A stretch of DNA of 8,376 nucleotides, from NCBI GenBank assembly GCA_900546245.1, contig URBY01000045.1, positions 1 to 8,376 on the forward strand. Reading direction: 5' to 3'. Below the pieces are notes generated by a model. That model did not search any database. It saw nothing but the letters and a program-made list of their open reading frames with translations, and was not told the origin of the DNA. The stretch is from an uncultured Mycoplasmatota bacterium. GTDB lineage: Bacteria > Bacillota_I > Bacilli_A > RF39 > UBA660. Every line of letters begins with the position of its first letter. Position 1 is the stretch's first letter. Made by a program: the position numbers and the translations under genes. Shown piece after piece: positions 1-5,121 of this stretch.

Positions 1-187
1 TTGCATCTACTCTTTTATCTTTAATATTTACATTACCACTTAATAATTCTGTTTTTTTAATTTCTAATTTATCAATTTTTATTTTAAGAATAAATTCTAG
101 TAATGCTTTTAATAAATCACTATTATTAGGGTTTAGAAATACTTCTTTAAATGCTCTATCATTTCTGCATGTGTAAAATTTTGCCAT
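1..187 (-). CDS. Rpn/PD-(D/E)XK nuclease family transposase-like protein, N-terminal part (cut by window edge)
   Basis: The first 62 codons of a gene read leftward out of the window, so the C-terminus is missing. The start is ATG at 185-187, preceded by a strong AAGGAGGG ribosome site four bases away. The visible protein begins MAKFYTCRNDRAFKEVFLN, continues NNSDLLKALLEFILKIKI and reaches NIKDKRVDA at the edge. This order (FK-x-x-F near the N-terminus, a Leu-rich helix of the 'LLKALLEFIL' type, then a 'K-x-K-x-x-D' strand) is the usual N-terminus of the PDDEXK_2 / Rpn family, whose members include the Rpn recombination-promoting nucleases. The active-site Asp/Glu/Lys residues mostly lie beyond the edge, so activity cannot be judged. 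Upstream lies a sigma-H-like promoter element shared with dnaG. Family assignment is from pattern recognition of a short fragment. Confidence 0.68.
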   Translation of the reverse strand, partial: MAKFYTCRNDRAFKEVFLNPNNSDLLKALLEFILKIKIDKLEIKKTELLSGNVNIKDKRVDA

Positions 188-235
188 TTTCCCTCCTTTC
201 GCTAGGATAAGAATACTTTTAAAATATCCTTTCAC

Positions 236-276
236 TTATTTTATTCTCCGTAAAGTACTACTTTTCCCCTAAAAAA
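236..276 (-). promoter_or_regulatory. Sigma-H-like promoter element upstream of the Rpn-family gene
   Basis: Read on the minus strand: TTTTTTAGGGG (276-266), 15 bases, then CGGAGAATA (250-242). Against the Bacillus sigma-H consensus RnAGGAwWW-n11/12-RnnGAATww it gives AGGGGAAAA-n12-GGAGAATAA, one mismatch in the -35 and none in the -10. The same element with the same spacing precedes dnaG (6876-6916). The spacer holds a perfect 13-base palindrome, AAAGTAGTACTTT (252-264), absent from the dnaG copy, which may be an operator. The predicted transcript would have a leader of about 50 bases before the ATG at 187. The sequence match is direct; the sigma factor is inference. Confidence 0.55.
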
Positions 277-280
277 GCAT

Positions 281-311
281 AAAAAAACTTAGTTTAATAT
301 AATAAACTAAG
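281..311 (-). terminator. Rho-independent terminator of the pilC-pilD unit
   Basis: On the minus strand CTTAGTTTA (311-303) pairs perfectly with TAAACTAAG (296-288) around a 6-base loop, followed by seven T (287-281). The hairpin itself encodes the last five residues of the prepilin peptidase (LSLLY) and its TAA stop, so termination and gene end are fused. Confidence 0.85.
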
Positions 312-1103
312 TATAGTACTAAAATCCACTTTAAGTAAAAATAATATAAGTGCCGCTACTGCAAGGTATGGACCAAAAGGAAGCATGTGCTCATCTTTTC
401 TATATACATTTATTATTGATATAGGAAGAGCTAAGAATGATGCCATAAATATTACAACTATAGACAATTTCCATCCTAATATAAATGAAATATATGTCAT
501 CATCTTTATATCTCCACCACCCATTGATTCTTTTTTAAACATAAAGTTCCCAAGTAATCTTATTAGGTACATAATAATAAACATAATAAGTCCATCTAAT
601 AAAATAAATATAAATTCATAACCAAAGCTCATAAAACTAGTTATTACTTCATTCTTCCATAATATTAATAATTTAACAATAATAGTTATTATAGAGAAGA
701 AAATTAATACTTCATCTGGTATAATCATATATTTTATATCACTAACCATTATAATTACCATAGAAGATACAAATAACAAGGCATATAATATATTTAAAAT
801 TTCTGGATAAACATCCTTGAAAGATAAATAACTTAGTACAAAAAGCACTCCTGTTATAAATTCAAATATAGGATAAAACACTGAAATTTTTTCTTTACAA
901 TGTTTACATTTACCACCTTGAAATATATATGAAAATATTGGTACTAATTCAAGTGCACCTAATTTATGATTACAATTGGTACAATGTGAAGGAGGAAATG
1001 CTAAAGACATATTATTTGGTAGTCTATATCCTACTACATTAAAGAATGATCCAAAGCATATTCCTAATATGAATAACATTATGCTGTAAACTACTATTTC
1101 CAT
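294..1103 (-). CDS. Prepilin peptidase (type IV leader peptidase/N-methyltransferase, PilD/ComC family)
   Basis: Membrane aspartyl protease that cleaves the short leader of type IV pilins and pseudopilins at the cytoplasmic face and usually methylates the new N-terminus. The 269 residues fit the full-length bifunctional form. The N-terminal domain has GSFFNVVGYRLP (18-29) and two zinc-type Cys pairs, C41/C44 and C66/C69. The protease domain (about 105-260) has the first catalytic Asp in VSDIKYMIIPDE (D122) and the second in GGGDIK (D198, the GxGD motif). Many hydrophobic helices fill the remainder. The start is ATG at 1103, with AAGGAG placed directly after the TAG stop of the upstream platform gene and an 11-base gap, so the two are co-transcribed. 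Its pilin substrates and the assembly ATPase are not in this window. Bacilli call this protein ComC and other bacteria PilD; the sequence alone does not decide between pilus, competence or secretion roles. Confidence 0.95.
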   Translation of the reverse strand: MEIVVYSIMLFILGICFGSFFNVVGYRLPNNMSLAFPPSHCTNCNHKLGALELVPIFSYIFQGGKCKHCKEKISVFYPIFEFITGVLFVLSYLSFKDVYPEILNILYALLFVSSMVIIMVSDIKYMIIPDEVLIFFSIITIIVKLLILWKNEVITSFMSFGYEFIFILLDGLIMFIIMYLIRLLGNFMFKKESMGGGDIKMMTYISFILGWKLSIVVIFMASFLALPISIINVYRKDEHMLPFGPYLAVAALILFLLKVDFSTILSLLY

Positions 1104-1114
1104 ATTTTCTCCTT

Positions 1115-2902
1115 CTATATAATATCTTGATACATACTAAACATTGGTATAATAACTGCAAGTAAAATACCACCAACTATAACAGCTAAGAATATGATCA
1201 TTAATGGTTCTACTAAAGCTTTAATTCTTGCCATTGCATTAAAATGCTCTTCTTGATAATACTCTGCTACTTTTTCCATCATAAGACCTAATTGACCAGT
1301 TTTTTCACCTGTTACAATCATTTGATATGCTATATCTGGAAATGCCCAGTTATCATTAAACGCAGAAGACAAATTATCACCTTTTGATAATGATGTAACT
1401 GCATCAAATATTATACCTTTATATATTTCATTATCAGTAATTCTACCAAGAATATCCATACTATCAGTAATGAATATATTATTATTAATTAATGTTGCAA
1501 ATGTTTTAGAAAACATTGTCATTTCATTATATATAATGATATCTCCTATTACAGGTAAATGCATAAGTAAATATTGAACACTTGATTTAAATTCAACACT
1601 CTTTTTAAATGCAAATATAAATCCAAATACCAAAACAAATATTACTAATATAATAATCAAATATTTTGATCTAATAAAGTTACTTAAATTTATAATAAAT
1701 TTTGTTATTCCTGGTAAATCAGCCCCCAAACTATCATAAATACTAACAAATTGAGGTACAACTGAAACAATTATATAAGTAACTATAATAATAGCGAATA
1801 CAAATACAAAGATTGGATACATCATTGCATTCATCATTTCTTTTCTAGATTTTTCAACAGATTTATAATACTCTGCTTGTTCATCTAGTACTTGTGAAAG
1901 ATCACCTGTCATTTCTGCTGTTTTAACCATGTTAATTAATAATTTAGGAAATACATTTCCAGATCTAATCATTGCTTCAGATAAAGTTGCTCCCATAGAT
2001 AATTCATATACTATAGATTTCCATACATCTTTTTCTGTTTTTGATTTTGCTTGTTTAGCAAGTATTTTCATTGCATCAACTATTGGAATACCTGCTTTTA
2101 AATATGTAGATAACTGTGTTAAATAAAAAACTAATATTGACTTTTTCATCGGTTTTGTAATTGAAATATCTTTTGTAAATATACTTTTACCAACTGCATT
2201 TATTTCATACACTTCATAACCTTCTGATAATAAATATGAGTGCACATCAAGTTTTGAATATCCTCTAAATCTACCTTTTTCTATTTTACCTTCAGGATTT
2301 TTACCAACATACTTAAATGTTATTTTTTCACTACTTCTATTAGCATCTGCAGAATTTACATCAAGTGCTAAAATCTGTCTTTTCTTCTCTAATTTTTGCT
2401 GTCTTATTCTACCAAAGAAATTTCTCTTTTTAAATTCTTCTAAAACACTTTTCTTTTCTTTTTTTGCTTCTTCTTTTTGTCTTAATTTTTCTCTTCTAAT
2501 TTTTTCTTTTGCAATTCTATGTTCTTCTTTTTGTTCTGCTCTTGTAAGCTTTACATCTTTATGAACGATAGGCTCATTATTAATATCTTTAGCAAATTTA
2601 AGATTTGTTTTTTGTGTTTCGGACTGTTCTTTAATATACTCCTTTGCTCTTTCTCTTTCTTTTTGTAATTCTTCTTTTTTAGCTTTTTCTTTTTCTAAAC
2701 GTTGTTTCTCTTTTTCTGGAGTTTCTCTAATCATCCATTTCATTATGTAATAAAATCCTAAATTTAGATATTTAAATAAATTAAATGGTAATAATACTAT
2801 AAATAATAGTCCATCAGAAATCCACGATATAATTTTTGAAAATATCGATTCTTTTCCACTATTTTCATTAACTTTCTTGTTTATTTTTTTTCCCTTTTTC
2901 AT
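1115..2902 (-). CDS. Type IV pilus/type II secretion platform protein (PilC/GspF/ComGB family) with long N-terminal extension
   Basis: Polytopic membrane platform of type IV pilus, competence pseudopilus or type II secretion machines; it contacts the assembly ATPase and pilins. The canonical part starts near residue 194: an N-terminal module with FKYVGKNPEGK and a 'YSKLDVHSYLLSEGYEVYEI' stretch, a first T2SSF domain (about 255-378, with AGIPIVDAMKIL and a transmembrane helix near 364-385), a membrane segment at 414-432, a second T2SSF domain (about 458-583, with TGEKTGQL) and a last helix at 566-588. The family normally has about 400 residues; this one has 595. The extra N-terminus has a hydrophobic segment (about 26-56) followed by a highly charged Lys/Glu/Arg stretch (60-177) likely to form a long helix or coiled coil. 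The start is ATG at 2902 with AGGTGG just upstream. It is followed by the peptidase gene after 11 bases. No GspE/PilB ATPase lies next to it. Confidence 0.93.
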   Translation of the reverse strand: MKKGKKINKKVNENSGKESIFSKIISWISDGLLFIVLLPFNLFKYLNLGFYYIMKWMIRETPEKEKQRLEKEKAKKEELQKERERAKEYIKEQSETQKTNLKFAKDINNEPIVHKDVKLTRAEQKEEHRIAKEKIRREKLRQKEEAKKEKKSVLEEFKKRNFFGRIRQQKLEKKRQILALDVNSADANRSSEKITFKYVGKNPEGKIEKGRFRGYSKLDVHSYLLSEGYEVYEINAVGKSIFTKDISITKPMKKSILVFYLTQLSTYLKAGIPIVDAMKILAKQAKSKTEKDVWKSIVYELSMGATLSEAMIRSGNVFPKLLINMVKTAEMTGDLSQVLDEQAEYYKSVEKSRKEMMNAMMYPIFVFVFAIIIVTYIIVSVVPQFVSIYDSLGADLPGITKFIINLSNFIRSKYLIIILVIFVLVFGFIFAFKKSVEFKSSVQYLLMHLPVIGDIIIYNEMTMFSKTFATLINNNIFITDSMDILGRITDNEIYKGIIFDAVTSLSKGDNLSSAFNDNWAFPDIAYQMIVTGEKTGQLGLMMEKVAEYYQEEHFNAMARIKALVEPLMIIFLAVIVGGILLAVIIPMFSMYQDII

Positions 2903-2937
2903 AAGACCACCTATTATTCTATATATTCTATATTAGT

Positions 2938-2946
2938 ATTATATCA
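2938..2946 (-). promoter_or_regulatory. Extended -10 promoter of the pilC-pilD unit
   Basis: Minus strand TGATATAAT, a perfect TGnTATAAT extended -10, about 35 bases before the ATG. No good -35 exists: the nearest, TTGTTT (2969-2964), is 20 bases away. The extended -10 makes a housekeeping-sigma promoter plausible. Confidence 0.5.
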
Positions 2947-2964
2947 TAATATAAAATTTTTTTA

Positions 2965-2984
2965 AACAATTTTTTTATATTGTT
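2965..2984. repeat. Inverted repeat in the divergent pilC / yqfQ-like intergenic region
   Basis: AACAAT (2965-2970), 8 bases, ATTGTT (2979-2984). This 20-base dyad sits between two divergent genes, next to the extended -10 of pilC and a TATAAT (2987-2992) facing the plus-strand gene. It could be an operator for both genes, but short AT-rich dyads arise easily by chance here. Confidence 0.3.
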
Positions 2985-3000
2985 CATATAATATACAAAA

Positions 3001-3006
3001 AGGAGG
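3001..3006 (+). promoter_or_regulatory. Ribosome binding site deciding a GTG start
   Basis: A perfect AGGAGG sits 9 bases before GTG at 3016. The first in-frame ATG is eight codons further on and has no comparable site, so GTG is the preferred start of the yqfQ-like gene. Confidence 0.7.
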
Positions 3007-3015
3007 TATATTATA

Positions 3016-3327
3016 GTGTTTAATCCAAGTCAATTTTATATGCCTGCTAGAGCAGCTATGCCATTTGCCAAAAAAGCTATTAATTGGGCCGGACTACTTA
3101 GTAATACTCAAAAGACATTAAATATAGTAAATCAAGCAATCCCCATTGTTTATCAAGTAAAGCCAATGATAAATAATGCCAAAACAATGTTTAGAATAGC
3201 AAGTGAATTTACTAAATCAAATACAAATAATAAAATTAATACAAATAATGAAACTAAAGAAAGTAATACACAAACAAGTTATAATAATTATAATTACGAT
3301 AATAATGGACCTAGTTTTTTTGTTTAA
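3016..3327 (+). CDS. Small YqfQ/VrrA-like protein
   Basis: A 103-residue protein without signal peptide or clear membrane helix. Residues 24-64 (from WAGLLSNTQKTLNIV through IPIVYQVKPMINNAKTMF to ASEF) resemble the conserved core of YqfQ/VrrA proteins of Bacilli, which has the pattern 'LLgNvQkvLk-aq-…-PmvqQYgPmvKN-PaMlkl'. The tail (67-98) is low-complexity and Asn-rich and contains an 18-bp tandem duplication encoding NTNNKI/NTNNET. Context supports the call: in Bacillus subtilis yqfQ lies a few genes from trmK (yqfN) and sigA, and here it is adjacent to trmK, though on the opposite strand. The family has no settled function. The start is GTG with a strong AGGAGG. It ends against a hairpin shared with trmK. 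The assignment rests on recalled family pattern plus synteny, and a homology search would settle it. Confidence 0.6.
   Translation: MFNPSQFYMPARAAMPFAKKAINWAGLLSNTQKTLNIVNQAIPIVYQVKPMINNAKTMFRIASEFTKSNTNNKINTNNETKESNTQTSYNNYNYDNNGPSFFV
3220..3255 (+). repeat. 18-bp tandem repeat, two copies, inside the yqfQ/vrrA-like gene
   Basis: Copies at 3220-3237 and 3238-3255 match at 16 of 18 positions; both begin AATACAAATAAT. The unit is a multiple of three, so copy-number change would keep the frame, adding or removing six Asn/Thr-rich residues in the tail. Confidence 0.7.
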
Positions 3328-3352
3328 AAAAAGACAATTTAGTTGTCTTTTT
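3328..3352. terminator. Bidirectional terminator between the yqfQ-like gene and trmK
   Basis: AAAAAGACAA (3328-3337) pairs perfectly with TTGTCTTTTT (3343-3352) around a 5-base loop. It serves both convergent genes: the plus side ends in T5 and the minus side in T7. It starts right after the TAA of the plus-strand gene and covers the last codons and stop of trmK. Confidence 0.85.
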
Positions 3353-4037
3353 CATTATCATTTATTTCTACTTCTTCTTTTATTATTTTCATAAGTCTCA
3401 TATGATGTAACTTACTAACTAAGCTATTTTTTGGTAATTGTAATAATAAATTTTCATATTTTAGAAATTTTTTAGAATAATATTCATTAAATAATTCATC
3501 TTTATTTTCCATAAGTCTTGGACCAAAATATATTTGTTTATAATCGTATTTTTCTGTTCCTCTTTTAAATTCAATAACAGTATAAATTATATCTTTATCC
3601 ATTACTAATTTCTCTCTTGTAATCTTAAACCCTAATTTAATTACAAATTTTCTTAATTTTACAACATCGGTATTAGATTGTACTATTATTTTTTCAATAC
3701 TAGTCATTTTTTCTGAATTACTTAATATTTTAACAATATTATTATAACCCATTCCAGCAATTATAATAGTATTTACTTCACCATTATCAATAACATCAAG
3801 TCCATCACCTAATCTTAATTCAATAATTCCATCAAGAGAATGTTTTGTAATATTTTTTTTAGCTTGAGAGAGTGCACCCTCGTGAATATCAGATGCTATT
3901 ACAACATCATTTTTTATATTTTCTTTAATATAGATATCAAGAAGTGCATGGTCGCAACCAATATCTATAATTTTGTCTTCTTTATCTATAAATTCAGATA
4001 TAGTTTTTAATCTTTTAGAAATTCTCATATTAATCAA
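3339..4037 (-). CDS. trmK: tRNA (adenine(22)-N(1))-methyltransferase TrmK
   Basis: SAM-dependent enzyme that methylates N1 of A22 in tRNA. The Rossmann fold is clear: RISKRLKTISEFI at the N-terminus, the SAM-binding DIGCDHALL (25-33), an acidic strand end ASDIHEGALSQAKKNI (48-63), GDGL (77-80), the family motif IAGMGYNNI (93-101), VQSN (119-122) and LRKF-x-x-x-LGF further on; the C-terminus is helical, as in Bacillus TrmK. The 232-residue length fits. In most homologues I recall, the AGMG motif is followed by Gly; here it is Tyr. The start is TTG at 4037: an AAAGGA (4051-4046) lies 8 bases before TTG but 17 before the ATG at 4028, and the TTG gives the same N-terminal length as the Bacillus protein. 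With this start it overlaps rpoD by 8 bases, so translation is probably coupled. It is the last gene of the operon; the Nif3-like gene that follows trmK in Bacillus is absent. Confidence 0.93.
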   Translation of the reverse strand: MINMRISKRLKTISEFIDKEDKIIDIGCDHALLDIYIKENIKNDVVIASDIHEGALSQAKKNITKHSLDGIIELRLGDGLDVIDNGEVNTIIIAGMGYNNIVKILSNSEKMTSIEKIIVQSNTDVVKLRKFVIKLGFKITREKLVMDKDIIYTVIEFKRGTEKYDYKQIYFGPRLMENKDELFNEYYSKKFLKYENLLLQLPKNSLVSKLHHMRLMKIIKEEVEINDNEKDN

Positions 4038-5121
4038 TTAAATAATCCTTTAATTTTTTACTTCTTGATGGGTGACGTAATTTTCTAAGTGCTTTTGCTT
4101 CTATTTGTCTAATTCTTTCTCTTGTAACACCAAATATAGTTCCAACTTCTTCTAGTGTTCTACAAGTTCCATCTATTAAACCAAATCTAAGTTTTATAAC
4201 CTGTTCTTCTCTTTCTGTTAAAGTTAATAATAATTCTGAAATTTCATCTTTAAGAACTTCATTAATTGCATATTCTTCAGGGCTTAAGCTATTTTCATCT
4301 TTAACAAAATCTCCCAAGTGTGAATCATCTTCTTCACCAATTGGGGTTTCAAGTGATAGTGGATCCAAAGATATTTTAATTATTTCTCTTACTTTATCTT
4401 CTGTTGTATTAAGTGCTTTAGCAAGTTCTTCTTCTGTTGGTTCTCTATCTAGTTCTAGAGTCATTTGTCTTTGAACTCTTTTTAATTTATTAATAGTTTC
4501 TACCATATGAACTGGTACTCTTATTGTTTTTGCTTGGTCAGCAATTGCTCTTGTTATTGCTTGACGAATCCACCATGTTGCATATGTTGAAAATCTATAT
4601 CCTTTAGATGAATCAAATTTATCTACTGCTTTCATAAGTCCAATATTACCTTCTTGTATTAAATCTAAGAACGATAAATTTCTACCTACATATCTTTTAG
4701 CAATTGATACAACAAGTCTTAGGTTAGATTCAGCAAGTATTGCTTTTGCTTCTTCATCACCTTCATCTATTCTTTTTGATAATTCAAGTTCTTCATCAAG
4801 TGATAAAAGACTTATTTTACCTATCTCTTTTAGATACATTCTAACTGGATCATTAATACTTAAGTTTTTAGGTATTTCAATATCTTCTAAAAGTAAGTCA
4901 GCATCTCCATCGCCAGATTCTCCACCTTCATCTATCTCAGAATCTGCAACTACTTCTATGTTATTATCATTTAAAAAGTTATATAAATCATCCAATGATT
5001 CAGAGTCCATATCTAAGCCTTTTAAGGATGCTGCTAGTTCTTCAAATGTTAAGAATCCTTTCTCTTTCCCTTTTTTTAATAATTCTTCTTTTCTTTCTTC
5101 AAATGTTTTTATTTCATTCAT
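4030..5121 (-). CDS. rpoD: RNA polymerase principal sigma factor RpoD/SigA
   Basis: Housekeeping sigma-70 factor that directs RNA polymerase to -35/-10 promoters. The 363 residues are close to the 371 of Bacillus SigA. Region 1.1 is residues 1-60, an acidic linker follows (60-82), region 1.2 is NDPVRMYLKEIG (90-101), region 2 includes NLRLVVSIAKRY, DLIQEGNIGLMKAVDKFD and the -10-recognising FSTYATWWIRQAI (177-189), region 3 is about 200-280, and region 4 has LTEREEQVIKLRFGL and the -35-binding helix-turn-helix TRERIRQIEAKALRKLR (333-349). All are near-consensus. Both W codons of region 2.4 are TGG, supporting the standard code. The ATG at 5121 lies inside the end of dnaG and overlaps it by 8 bases; its AAGGAG is within dnaG. 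Co-transcription with dnaG is the usual arrangement. Confidence 0.98.
   Translation of the reverse strand: MNEIKTFEERKEELLKKGKEKGFLTFEELAASLKGLDMDSESLDDLYNFLNDNNIEVVADSEIDEGGESGDGDADLLLEDIEIPKNLSINDPVRMYLKEIGKISLLSLDEELELSKRIDEGDEEAKAILAESNLRLVVSIAKRYVGRNLSFLDLIQEGNIGLMKAVDKFDSSKGYRFSTYATWWIRQAITRAIADQAKTIRVPVHMVETINKLKRVQRQMTLELDREPTEEELAKALNTTEDKVREIIKISLDPLSLETPIGEEDDSHLGDFVKDENSLSPEEYAINEVLKDEISELLLTLTEREEQVIKLRFGLIDGTCRTLEEVGTIFGVTRERIRQIEAKALRKLRHPSRSKKLKDYLID

Noticed and set aside
206..230. GGATA…TATCC inverted repeat in the leader of the Rpn-family gene
   Set aside because: Only five base pairs with a 15-base loop; too weak to call a riboswitch, attenuator or operator.
385..621. Plus-strand open frame of 78 codons opposite the prepilin peptidase gene
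   Set aside because: It lies wholly within a well-supported gene on the other strand, and its protein has no recognisable pattern.
1929..2126. Plus-strand open frame opposite the platform gene
   Set aside because: Antisense shadow of a conserved T2SSF domain; no ribosome site or family pattern.
294..2902. Sigma-H/ComX control of the pilC-pilD unit as a competence regulon
   Set aside because: The sigma-H-like element is absent upstream of pilC, which instead has an extended -10 of housekeeping type.
3203..3394. Second plus-strand frame overlapping the yqfQ-like gene and the terminator
   Set aside because: It is a run of Ile/Leu from AT-rich low complexity and reads through a strong hairpin.
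5114..5116. Mycoplasma-type code with TGA as tryptophan
   Set aside because: dnaG ends naturally in TGA overlapping the rpoD start, and conserved tryptophans in rpoD are TGG.
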